Origin: Apis mellifera
Taxonomy: Eukaryota > Arthropoda > Insecta > Hymenoptera > Apidae
Assembly: GCF_003254395.2 (NCBI RefSeq)
Contig: NC_037649.1
Location: 6,605,032 to 6,669,031 of the forward strand
Reading direction: 5' to 3'
DNA length: 64,000 bases
In this document: in pieces, positions 38,401 to 47,692 of the stretch
Position numbering within the stretch: position 1 is the first letter of the stretch
Layout of the letters: each line of letters opens with the position of its first letter
Position numbers and translations under genes: made by a program
The notes under the pieces: model-generated
Databases searched by the model: none
What the model saw: only the letters and a program-made list of their open reading frames with translations
Told to the model about the DNA's origin: nothing

Positions 38401-40740
38401 CTTTGAACAGCGGCGCGATTTCATTGTTCCGCCGGAAATTATCGCGGTCTCGTATGATATTGCCGTGGGTAAGTGACACAGTGGTACACGGTCGAAAGTT
38501 CACGGCACGTAAAGTGGATCTTTGGAGCAACTGCGCAAGAAACCGAGTAATTATAACTACTACTCGGTTATGTTCATAAAATTATACTCGTACACCATAA
38601 ATCGCTGTGTTTTGGTGAAGCGGAGAAAACGGGCGGCGGAGGAAGTCTCAATTATAGTTTTCGTGAATAAAATACCATGATATTCGAATAACATTCAATT
38701 TTCTGTATTAAATAGATATACAATATATATATATACGTATCTCACAAGAGAAATCTCTCAGTCATTGAATAAATTCAAAATTCGGATAATCTTCAAAAGC
38801 GGATAATCGGTCCATTTTGATCACTTCTTGAAAAAAGTTCCACCGGAACAAGCAGAAATTAATCGAAAGTTTAATTAGAAGTTTAAGCGAAGGCGTTTTT
38901 ATACGACGATCGAGGAAAGGATTACTTTTATTTCATCGGCAAACATTTCGTGAACGAGCCACGTTCCCCTGTTTAATGCAAATATCGCTTAACCAGCGTT
39001 CAATTTACCCTTTTAAATTCGCGCCAAGGCAACGCCACTCGATTTTATTGTTCTTACAGCGGCGAGAAAGCTGACGGTGCTGCGGACAAAGGAGGAGGTT
39101 GATCCTTGATGCAGTGCTTTCCTGCCATCCTCATTTAAGAACGAGTATTTGCATGAGACGTGGCGAATCGGAATTGCGTCGAATTCATTGTGAATGCGCA
39201 TTTAAGCTGGAAGCCTCGTAACGAATGACACTTGGTGGACAAGAGTGTATATGTGCGTGTGTGCGCGTGTGTGTGTGTACGAAAACTTGGAGACGAGGAG
39301 GAAAGAAAATAAGAGTGGCGAAGAAAAGAAATAGGGTGGAAGAGACGGGCAGAGGGTGGGAGCGTTATCATTACGCAAATTTAAGGTCGGAATATAACGG
39401 ACGCGATGTATTTTACGCTTTCTGCTGCTCGAGAGTTCTCTCGTAAAGAAAAAAAAAAAAAAGAGAGAAAAAAAAAGGGGTGGAAAGGCCTGTATTAAAA
39501 CACATTAAGTCCACCTGCCGGTAGTTCTCCTCGTATCTACGTACGATGTTTTACTGCTCATGGTAAAAATTTAATAAGTTGATGCAAATGAGGCTCTTAT
39601 GTAAATCTACAAGATTTCATAGCGGGTGGATCGTGGTACATATTTTTCGGCTGTCCCTCATTACCATGGTAAATTTCACCCCGTTGTAACTCGCCGACAA
39701 AAGGGGAAATTTGATTTCACGCGCGTGGGCAAACTTTCGGCAAACGTGGGCTAATTTGAACGTGCTCGAAGATATCGGTTGATGAAACTGAATTTGTCAA
39801 GATATTAGGGAATATAATCTACGAGAATTTTCGTGGACAGTGTTCAATTTTCCTTCGAGAGAAACATGTCTCCTCTAGCGAGGATAATAATAAATTACCG
39901 CAAGTTTCAAAAGTTCAACTCGAAACTTTCGTCTATCGAGGCCTCTCCTACGATTCTCTTTTCGAATCTAGCTAGTCTCCAACTTTTTATTTTCCCGTAA
40001 TATACAATATTCCCTCTTGGTTCGAAAGAAATCTTGGTTGAGGGAAGAAAAGGAGAGAAAGAAAAAAAAAAAGAATATCAGACCTCGCCACATTCTGTAA
40101 GAATCAATGTAGAAACCAAGACTCTCTTTGAAACGCGTATTCTCTTATTCGTTCAAGTGAAAACGCCAAAGGAGATAGAAACTTACATTGGAAGAAGCAG
40201 GAAGAAGGAAGGGGGGGTGGGAATAAAAAAAGGAGAAAAAAAAGAGAAAAACAAAGTAAGAGGGGATAAGAAAAAATAAAATATAAAGGGAGAAACTGCG
40301 TTTCGATGGAGGAGAGCGACAGGATATAGGGGAGAGATGATGTAAGAGGGAAATGAAGAATGGAAGAGAGAGAGAGAGAGAAAAAGAACGACTAAAGGGG
40401 GTAACTTTATCTATGCCGGCAGAAGCGACCCTCGAGTTCGATTTTGCGCTGTTCACTAAGTTACCTGATCTGCTCTCCATTGTCTTGTGATAACTTTGTG
40501 ATACCTGGGCTAAGGATTTCCTTAGATACGCTGGAGACGCCGTGTTTCTCGAACGAGAAGAAAGACGAGGCATAGAGCTTAAGTCGCGAAACTTTCCCAA
40601 CAAACCGAACTCACTCCCATTCCGGCCGAGAACGTTGTGAAAGTCGTATATCCGCGAAATGATCCCGAGCTAGATGTTTCCACGTGACTCTTCATACTTC
40701 AACGAAGAAAACAATCCTTTTTTTTGTTTATACACTCTAT

Positions 40741-42136
40741 GATGTAGGTACAAGCATTTGAGAGCATGTAAACACGTGTTTCTTAGAAGATATAATAAAT
40801 ATAATATTATTGCCATGTTTGTACGCAATTTTGATGGACGAATTATTACGCGTTTATTGCGTACAATAAATTTGAAAGATTTGAAGTTTTCGAAGGAAAG
40901 AATTGCTGTTGATTTTATCTCTTTTGAAATTCTATCAGTAATTAAAAAATTTGAAAACTTTTATGCATTTCAAAACTTAAGGGATGTAAGCTAGCATCTA
41001 ATAAAAATTTTATCTTAATTGGAACAAATTCCTGTTGACGTTATATTTATTATTATTATTCTATTATGAATATTAAATTTAGCATTTTGATTTTTATAAA
41101 CATTTAAAGTAATTTTCGAGCTACGTTATTTTTACAAACAATGAATCCAAAATCGATATATATATTTTTCCCCGTATAAATAATTTCATATTCAATTAAC
41201 AGGAAAAAATAGAATGAAACAAAATATTGTTTGTATCAATGTTGTTGTCTTTTGACGATTTCTCACGTTCGATCATTTTGCACAATTAATTATTATCATT
41301 GACAAAGAACAATAAAACAGAAATATCAGAACGCTGACTGGAAGCTTTTGAATTCATTTATAAATATACTTTGCAATAACACTTTCCCGTAAACATTTCA
41401 ATTTTTAATTAACACCGGGGTCAAATAATAAAATAATTAATTTAAATTTAACTCTCTGTTGATGAAATTGGTTATTCGATCCGCGCATATTTTATTCGGC
41501 AATAGTAACTGCGAAAGATGAATTAAAGTACAATTAACTTTTAAATGTTTTCGATAATTTTTATATCCACTGTTTCGAATGTGTATCCCTTTCCGATAAT
41601 AATAGGATATATATATTTAAACGCGATGATATTAATCATCTCTTAAATAATTTCGTTCAGAAACACGTCCGAATGAATAAAAGAAAGAAGTGAAAAAAAA
41701 AAAGAAGAAAATGAAAATTTATTTCACTAATCGTTGTGTTTGTATCGGCACGTTATTTGTTAAACTCGGCATGACGTGGCAAAACATGCAAGCTCATCGA
41801 AAGTTCAAGCGTTCTTTTTTTGTCTCTGATAGACAGAAAACAGCTTGGGTAGTTAAACGATAATTTGTCAAAATGAACACGATTTATTATCGAAGCTTTT
41901 AAAATTACTCGAATTTCTATCTAAAAATTATTAAATAATATAATTTAAACTTATTTTTATCACTCGAAACAACAATTAAAATTTTAACAACTTTCTATTT
42001 GTGGAAATAACTTCAACTTCAAACGTGGAATATATTCAATATCATAGAATATTTATTGCATAATAATTTAATATACTTTTAGCACGAACTGTTTCCTTTA
42101 CGAAGATCATATAATTTTATACATGCGTTCTATAAT
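40741..42136. other. AT-rich upstream flank of the venom array
   Basis: Composition shifts sharply to AT-rich here. I see no further copy of the array unit upstream of 42137. One open frame at 40758-40994 has no recognisable features and no signal-peptide pattern. Confidence 0.55.
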
Positions 42137-42400
42137 ATGATATGAACTTTATGCTTTTTTCTTTTTATTGTTATTTTAATAATAGGATGTTTCGTCATTC
42201 TAGCTGAAATAAAAGAAACATGATGTCTTTTTCATATGATATAAAAACAATTTCTGAATTATTGCAGTCTGTAATGTATAATTGTAGATATAAAGTAATA
42301 ACGATTCCTGTCTGTCAGATAAGTTAATATTATTTAATTAATAAAGAATCAGATTCATTCTATAATTTTTAATAAATAAAATGAAGAAGAAATAAAAATA
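42137..42400 (+). pseudogene. Decayed copy of the tertiapin/MCD/apamin gene unit
   Basis: This stretch aligns to the tertiapin gene. A signal-exon-like part (42137-42208) keeps the block reading like TTATTTTAAT and the hydrophobic run, but an ATG at 42137 stops at once (ATG ATA TGA) and the hydrophobic frame has no ATG. An exon-2-like part (42268-42318) is preceded by a good acceptor (TTGCAG). It keeps Ser at the start, Asn-Cys, a Pro and the third cysteine, but the first cysteine codon is TAT instead of TGT. Both positions where the sister genes have GT donors read AT here (42209 and 42319). A weak exon-3-like stretch near 42375-42400 has TGA where the last cysteine codon should be. The unit sits directly upstream of tertiapin on the same strand, at the array's spacing. 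It is best read as a dead duplicate; a re-spliced, diverged gene is less likely. Confidence 0.7.
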
Positions 42401-42631
42401 GATTAAAGCCTGTTTAATATTTGCAACAATAAATTGATACTGTAATGATTTAATAAATTTCTATATTGTAAATTTTGTAATGATTTCTATATCTTAGATA
42501 ATAATTTATATCACGCATGTTCTTATAAAAATTTTATTCTCATATTTAAGTTTATCATCCAAAAAATGCAACTATGTTAGTCACGAATTATTTTATTGCA
42601 AACAGCATCATGCAAGAAGTATATATTTGCT

Positions 42632-42640
42632 TATATATAA
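42632..42640 (+). promoter_or_regulatory. TATA box of tertiapin
   Basis: TATATATAA lies 115 bp before the chosen ATG (42747), at the place equivalent to the TATA boxes of the two downstream genes. The following TTGATCAAATACTTGGAAC parallels GGTTAAATGCTTGGAAT in the sister promoters, which probably marks the transcription start region. Confidence 0.7.
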
Positions 42641-42746
42641 GAAGACATTGATCAAATACTTGGAACGAAAAATAACATTGATAGTTAGTATTAAATACCA
42701 CTATTGATAACTAATATTATTGTGTTACTAGCTAAAATATTATTGT

Positions 42747-43064
42747 ATGTATAATAATGATATCTGTACTGAGATTTGTTTTTTGTTTCTAACAATTATT
42801 TTAATGACAGGATATTTTGTGACACCAACGATGGTAAAATATATTTATATATGAAATTATGAATAATATTTCTTGAGAATACAATAATAAATAAATTCTT
42901 TTGATTATTTCTAGTCTGCCCTGTGTAATTGTAACAGAATTATAATACCTCATATGTGTTGGGTATGTATAATATATTAAATATATTTGAACTATTTTTA
43001 AATGATTTTCATAGTTTTTATATTTTTTTTTATTTTATAGAAAAAATGTGGAAAGAAAGGATAA
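42747..43064 (+). CDS. Tertiapin precursor (venom K+-channel-blocking peptide), three coding exons
   Basis: Coding exons are 42747-42833, 42915-42962 and 43041-43064, 52 residues in all. Both introns are phase 0, with donors GTAAAA (42834) and GTATGT (42963) and acceptors ending CTAG and ATAG. Exon 2 reads as the tertiapin core, with a C-x-C pair, a hydrophobic Ile-rich loop containing Pro-His, and the third cysteine followed by Trp. Exon 3 gives the fourth cysteine, a basic tail and Gly-stop, the usual amide donor. Tertiapin is a minor bee-venom peptide that blocks inward-rectifier K+ channels (Kir1.1, Kir3.x); it is made in the venom gland and secreted. Oddity: the ATG matching the start codons of the two sister genes (42757) is out of frame and stops at 42790-42792. 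I chose 42747 because it is the first ATG, is in frame with both later exons, and yields a hydrophobic leader. A 1-nt sequencing error in the T6 run (42779-42784) is the alternative. Identity of the mature peptide is near certain; the start is not. Confidence 0.93.
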
Positions 43065-43173
43065 ATTTTTACACTTCCATCTCCATTATGTAACAGGATT
43101 ATAATATAACCAATTTCGTTTCTTTATTTTGATCTGCTTTATTTTTATTTATTTCAATCTTTTACACTATTGG

Positions 43174-43179
43174 AATAAA
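43174..43179 (+). terminator. Possible poly-A signal after tertiapin
   Basis: AATAAA 110 bp after the tertiapin stop codon. The aligned hexamer in the MCD unit is AATAAG, so this signal is specific to the tertiapin unit. Confidence 0.4.
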
Positions 43180-43282
43180 TTTGTATCAATTATGTTTATA
43201 ATTGTAACAGAGAATTATTGTTATAATGTGACTTAATAAATTTCTGCATTGTAAATTTTGTTATGATTTCTATATCTGAGTG

Positions 43283-43443
43283 TAGATAATAATTTATGCA
43301 TGTTTTTATATAAATTTTAATCTCTTTAAATTTATTGTTGAATAATGTTCTTCACGAAAAGATTATTTTATTACAATTAATGTCACGTAAGAACTTATTT
43401 TCTTGTATATAAACACGTTGGTTAAATGCTTGGAATAAAGAAA
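43283..43443 (+). promoter_or_regulatory. Proximal promoter block of MCD peptide with TATA box
   Basis: About 160 bp nearly identical to the block before apamin (44082-44244). It contains a TTTATGCATGTTTTTA motif, an ACGAAAAGATTATTTTATT motif, a CAATTAATGTCACG motif and TATATAAA at 43406-43413, which is 83 bp before the ATG. Its conservation over the flanking spacer suggests shared venom-gland control, but recent duplication alone could also explain part of it. Confidence 0.75.
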
Positions 43444-43488
43444 AACATTGATTATTAAGTACAATAATTTTATTGCATACGGAACAAA

Positions 43489-43819
43489 ATGATTTCCATG
43501 CTGAGATGTACTTTCTTTTTCGTATCTGTTATTTTAATAACAAGCTATTTTGTAACACCAACGATGGTAAAGTATATACTTATATTATATTTATCTATGA
43601 TATTATGAATAATATTTCTCGAGAATATAATAATAAATAAATTTTTTTGATTGATTATTTCTAGTCTATCAAGTGTAATTGTAAGAGGCATGTTATAAAA
43701 CCTCATATTTGTAGAGTACGTATAATATATTAAACATATTTGAACTATTTTTAAATGATTATTTTCTTAATTTTTATATTATTTTTGTTTTATAGAAAAT
43801 ATGTGGGAAGAACGGATAA
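43489..43819 (+). CDS. Mcdp: Mast-cell-degranulating (MCD) peptide precursor, three coding exons
   Basis: Coding exons are 43489-43566, 43665-43715 and 43796-43819, giving 50 residues, the usual precursor length. Introns of 98 and 80 nt are phase 0, with donors GTAAAG and GTACGT. Exon 1 is a signal peptide with a Phe/Val/Ile core ending in a Thr-Pro-Thr-Met tail. Exon 2 carries the C-x-C pair, a basic loop with two His residues, and the third cysteine followed by Arg. Exon 3 supplies the fourth cysteine and a Lys-Asn-Gly-stop end, where Gly is the amide donor. The peptide is known to degranulate mast cells and block voltage-gated Kv1 channels; it folds with two disulfides. A consensus TATA box lies 83 bp upstream of the ATG. 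Just after the stop, at 43850-43855, is a perfect GTAAGT donor, so the transcript may splice onward rather than end here. The gene lies in tandem between tertiapin and apamin. Confidence 0.97.
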
Positions 43820-43849
43820 ATTTTTACACTTCTATTTCCATCAAGCAAT

Positions 43850-43855
43850 GTAAGT
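43850..43855 (+). promoter_or_regulatory. Consensus splice donor in the 3' untranslated part of MCD peptide
   Basis: GTAAGT lies 31 bp after the MCD stop codon. The tertiapin unit has the weaker GTAACA at the aligned place (43090-43095). The tertiapin unit has an AATAAA at 43174-43179, whereas the MCD unit reads AATAAG there (43951-43956). A transcript that splices from here into the apamin 3' exon would fit my recollection of published work that these two bee genes share a 3' exon. Confidence 0.6.
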
Positions 43856-44081
43856 TAAAATTATTCAATCGTATTCATATAACCAATTTTGTTTCATTAT
43901 TTTCATCTGGTTTATTTTCATTTATTTCAATCTTTCGTTGCTACTATTAGAATAAGAAGTTTGCATCAATCATGTCAGTTTATAATTGTAACAATGAATT
44001 ATTGTAAGCTACAATATGACTTGATAAATTTCTGCATTATAAATTTCATTATGATTTCTATATCCGAGATATATATATATA

Positions 44082-44244
44082 TAGATAATAATTTATGCAT
44101 GTTTTTACATAAATTTTAATCTCTTTAAATTTATTGTTGAATAACGTTCCTCACGAAAAGATTATTTTATTGCAATTAATGTCACGCAAAAACTTATCTC
44201 TTTGTATATAAACACACGTTGGTTAAATGCTTGGAATAAAGAAT
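44082..44244 (+). promoter_or_regulatory. Proximal promoter block of apamin with TATA box
   Basis: Near-identical partner of the MCD promoter block. TATATAAA is at 44205-44212, 84 bp before the ATG. A short (TA)n run just upstream (about 44068-44082) is absent from the MCD copy. The GGTTAAATGCTTGGAATAAAG segment 15-35 bp after the TATA box is shared and is the likely initiation region. Confidence 0.75.
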
Positions 44245-44288
44245 AATTTGTTTATTAAGTACAACAATTCTATTGAATACGAAACAAA

Positions 44289-44656
44289 ATGATTTCTATG
44301 CTGAGATGCATTTACTTATTTTTATCCGTTATTTTAATAACAAGCTACTTTGTGACACCAGTAATGGTAAAATATATAGGCTATACAATACTGTACAATA
44401 TTATATATAATTCTTTGAGAATAATAATATTAATAAATAAATTGTTTGTTTGATTATTTTTATATTTTTGACAGATATATTGTATTATATTGAATTTTAT
44501 TGTATTTTTTAGCCTTGTAATTGTAAGGCACCAGAAACTGCACTTTGCGCAGTATGTTAAATTTATTTGAATAAATTTAACTCATCATTATTTACTTTCA
44601 TATTATATTTTAATTCTATTTTTATTTTATAGAGACGTTGTCAACAGCATGGATAA
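44289..44656 (+). CDS. Apamin: Apamin precursor (SK-channel-blocking venom neurotoxin), three coding exons
   Basis: Coding exons are 44289-44366, 44513-44551 and 44633-44656, giving 46 residues, the usual precursor length. Introns are 146 and 81 nt, phase 0, with donors GTAAAA and GTATGT and acceptors TTAG and ATAG. The signal peptide is nearly identical to that of MCD peptide. Exon 2 has the C-x-C pair, a Lys-Ala-Pro-Glu loop and the third cysteine followed by Ala. Exon 3 begins Arg-Arg-Cys and ends in His-Gly-stop, the Gly serving for C-terminal amidation. The two Arg residues straddled by the C-x3-C motif are the known pharmacophore for small-conductance Ca2+-activated K+ (SK) channels. 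It is the last copy of the tight array and has the shortest exon 2. An AATAAA lies at 44773-44778, about 120 bp after the stop, giving a plausible 3' end. Regulation is probably venom-gland specific through the TATA-containing block shared with MCD peptide. Confidence 0.98.
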
Positions 44657-44772
44657 ATTTCTGCAAATTGGATTCATCAAAATGGTTATAATGAATTAAT
44701 TGAATTTAAAATATTATACAACATTTATCTCTATATGTTATCTCTATATATGTTATCTCTATATTATTAAAA

Positions 44773-44778
44773 AATAAA
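44773..44778 (+). terminator. Poly-A signal after apamin (possibly shared with MCD peptide)
   Basis: AATAAA about 120 bp downstream of the apamin stop, followed within 30 bp by T-rich sequence. In this AT-rich setting such hexamers arise by chance; its spacing makes it the best candidate. Confidence 0.5.
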
Positions 44779-44789
44779 TTCTTTGATTT

Positions 44790-47165
44790 GAAAGACTTTT
44801 TATTTTCTGGTAATTCTACAATTTTACTATCGCGTAATAAAGTATATCTTAAAATATATTATTATTTTTAATAGTGTTTTTATATCGTTCTTAATTGATA
44901 GAAATATTTCTCAAACTTTCATATGTAACTTTCTGTATAAAATAAAAATGAAACTTTTAACCAAATGGTGTGTACAAGTTATATGTACAAAATATAACAA
45001 ATAAAATAATACTAAATTTTTCTCACTTCAAATTTACTTGCGTTTTTATTTCTCTTTTTAATAGTTTTGCATGCATGTATTTAAAAAAAGCTGAAAGAAT
45101 AAAAAATTTATAATAAAAAAGTTATATCTATTATCAAAGGCATTTCTAACTTTCATGACATTTTCTTTTTTTTTTTTTACTCGATTTTCCGGAATTTTCC
45201 GGGCGAGTGACACTTATTCCAGTTCTTGGAAAGTCACTTTACTTTCTCGAAATCATTATTCTTTCAGAACTAATTTAACATTTGAATAACTTTTCTTAAA
45301 AATTCCATTTCATTTTACTTATGAATTCAATATTATCGTATTTAGACGTAATTGAAGTAATCATAAATATAAACTGTTATTTCGATGAAACATTAAACTA
45401 AATTATTATTAATGATTTGTTTATTATACATATATGTATATCTTATAAATGAATACTAAATATTCATTTCAAAATGTAATCGCAAATCCAATATTTATAT
45501 ACTGCGGACAAATTGATTCTATTTGAATGGTTCGACGATTTCACTGTGATACTTTATTTCAATGTTAGTCGGATCTTAGCTTCAATTGAATTTTTTTCAA
45601 AAAAGAACAATACAATCGATTCTTCTCTTGATACTATCGTAAAATATAATTTTTCATGGTTATGAAAATATTTTGTTCAAAAGAAAATTACAAAATATTT
45701 ATTATTTTTTTTTTCTTCTAATTTTGAAACTTGCGTAATAATATAATATCTTATGGGATTAAATATTTATACGATTTTTTATTTTATTTAAACAAATTAT
45801 GCAAATAAATGCGAATATTCTAATATTATACGTTGTATATTTTATCGTATCTAATAACATGGGAAAAGTTTATCGCGTCATAAATTTTTGTATCCGCAAC
45901 ACGTTCGTCACGAAAAATTTTATTTCAGTATTCCTGTATCTCTTTTAAACGTGACAGTACCTTAAACAGCTGGGTTGTTTAAAATATACAACATTCAAGC
46001 TGCATAAAAAATTATACAAGAAGAATACAATTTTATATAAGAAAATAATAATAATAAAGAATAAAAAAAGTATTGATACTGTATTAAAATTTAAATTTTT
46101 ATTTTTCTCCTCTTAATTATTATATTTATATCAGATTATCTTATTATTTATATTTATAGAAGCGATAATAAATAAACAATTCTATATTCCATATTATTTT
46201 ATCATAGAATTCTAGTATTTTAATAATTCTAAAAATATTTAATAAATTTTCTATTGCTAGAGATGTAGCATGTAAAGATTGGTTTAAAAGAGGAGCTGGG
46301 CTTTTTAAAATATCGTATTAATCATATTAATCAAATTGCAATCCTCCAACTGAATCCATATATTTATTATTCATTATCATTCATATTCTATTTTAAGAAC
46401 AATCGACATTTTGAATAGAGGAACAAAATAATACAATATTACAATTCAATAATGAAATCTATAATTGGATATTATGATTATTATTAATTCTTCTTATGTA
46501 ATTAAAAATTCTGATTAAAATGAAATGTGATTAAAAATGGGAATTAAAACACATAATCTGCAACAATAATCATCATCGTTTCTATAATCATTCTTAATAT
46601 TATATATTTATATTATTAAAATTTATTATTCTTAAAATTTATTATATCTGATATTTGTATTAAGATTGTCGTGAAAAATTAGCTTTATTATTAAGAAATA
46701 TTGACGTTATAACAATAGGGAAATATATATGAAACAATCGTATTAGGTCTCTGCTTCGTTACGTTTACTGTTATCTCAGTATTATGTTACTTTAATATAA
46801 CTGAAAGATAAGCAGAAACTGCCGTTTTGATAAGCAGGAAATATTACCCCTATTTCATTTCACATTTTTTTAGACGATTTACATTAAAATCATAAAAATA
46901 AAAATGTTAAAATATATTCGCATTGTTAGAAATATTCACTTACTTTTTTCTTTATATATATTCTTGTACATAATGCGACTAAAAAAAAAAAAGAAAAATA
47001 TCGAATTAATAATATATCTCGTAATATCGTCACATCGAACTTTATCACGTCGTAAAATAATAAATTGTAACACAACAGTCACGAAAAGTTGTTGTTCACA
47101 GCGCAATCGCATAAAACATGCGTAAACATTTTTACATTTATCTAAATTTTCTATGGCATTGAACG
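44790..47165. other. AT-rich spacer between apamin and the candidate fourth gene
   Basis: Very AT-rich with many stops. No CNC-type cysteine exon found on + or -. Hydrophobic short frames (46904-47125, and a stretch near 46735-46820) lack a convincing partner exon with cysteines. Confidence 0.5.
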
Positions 47166-47170
47166 ATGAT

Positions 47171-47178
47171 TATATATA
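47171..47178 (+). promoter_or_regulatory. TATA box of the candidate apamin-family gene
   Basis: TATATATA within GATTATATATACAAAAAGCG lies about 40 bp before the ATG at 47210. Initiation about 30 bp downstream would fall near 47200, leaving a very short leader before the first ATG or a longer one before the ATGs at 47234 and 47243. Confidence 0.5.
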
Positions 47179-47209
47179 CAAAAAGCGGAAGTATAGACGT
47201 GTCAATATA

Positions 47210-47609
47210 ATGAATATCAAGAATTCGATAAACATGCATCAAATGATTAAAACGTTTCTCGTGCTGCTCTCTGCCATTTTGACATTCTGTTGTTTTATAA
47301 CACTCGTTGAAGCGGTGAGCGAAATATATCAATTCCTTTTACAATTTATTTTAATTTATTTTCTATCTCGTATAAAATTTATACGTATTTATTATTTGAA
47401 TTCGATTCTTTTAAGGATCCATCCAAGTGTGGCATCTTTTATAAAAGACGATGCAGGTTTCCGGAAGTAGCAGCCATGTGTCCCGTAAGATCACAATGAT
47501 ATTGAATTCATCAATTTCTGCACATTTATAATTCAACATTGTTATCTTTTAATCTTTAATAGTAATAACTTATTTTCTCTTTTCTTGATAGCAAGTCTGC
47601 AATGGTTAA
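47210..47609 (+). CDS. Candidate undescribed apamin-family secreted peptide, three coding exons
   Basis: I do not recognise this peptide. Coding exons are 47210-47314, 47416-47484 and 47592-47609 (63 residues from the first ATG; in-frame ATGs at 47234 and 47243 are alternatives). Introns of 101 and 107 nt are phase 0, with donors GTGAGC and GTAAGA and acceptors TTAAG and GATAG. Exon 1 encodes a signal peptide with a Leu/Val/Ile core and Val-Glu-Ala at its end, a good signal-peptidase site. Exon 2 begins Asp-Pro-Ser-Lys, has cysteines at its residues 5, 13 and 22, a Lys-Arg-Arg cluster, and a Pro-Glu-Val-Ala loop before the third cysteine, resembling the Pro-Glu-x-Ala loop of apamin. Exon 3 gives the fourth cysteine and Asn-Gly-stop (amide donor). 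The pattern is C-x7-C-x8-C-x3-C. Intron 2 splits C-x3-C exactly as in the three venom genes. A TATA element and a poly-A signal frame it. Function (venom, antimicrobial or other) is inference. Confidence 0.75.
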
Positions 47610-47686
47610 CGAATTTTTAAATCGAAGATCAGAGCGAAGATTTTAAATCAACGTTAATCATCCCCATGTAATTAAGATAAATTAAA

Positions 47687-47692
47687 AATAAA
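47687..47692 (+). terminator. Poly-A signal of the candidate apamin-family gene
   Basis: AATAAA 78 bp after the stop codon at 47609, giving a compact 3' untranslated region like that inferred for apamin. Confidence 0.5.

Larger units (their letters stand above)
31401..40740. other. Non-coding, mixed composition, many microsatellites
   Basis: Holds AG, TA/GA and GT runs and several A/T homopolymers. A GC-richer stretch at 33420-33545 has an open frame with a short Arg/Lys-rich translation that merges into a GAAA repeat; I do not accept it as a gene. Nothing else looks coding. Confidence 0.55.
42137..44780 (+). repeat. Tandem gene array: decayed copy, tertiapin, MCD peptide, apamin
   Basis: Four head-to-tail units share promoter, exon 1, introns and downstream spacer. 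Distances between equivalent start positions are about 620, 732 and 800 bp (42137, 42757, 43489, 44289). Spacer words such as the block reading AATAAATTTCT..ATT, ATGATTTCTATATC and GATAATAATTTAT recur in the first three units at equivalent places. Similarity is highest between the MCD and apamin units, lower for tertiapin and lowest for the decayed copy. This fits repeated local duplication from an ancestral gene, with the MCD/apamin split the youngest. Confidence 0.93.

Noticed and set aside
46904..47125. Hydrophobic-start + frame with a Cys-Cys near its end, just before the fourth gene
   Set aside because: The hydrophobic part is what AT-rich DNA gives by chance, a poly-Lys run follows, and there is no matching exon structure.
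47138..47332. - strand frame over the candidate peptide gene's first exon
   Set aside because: Antisense shadow of the signal exon; the + strand has splice sites, TATA and a cysteine exon in order.
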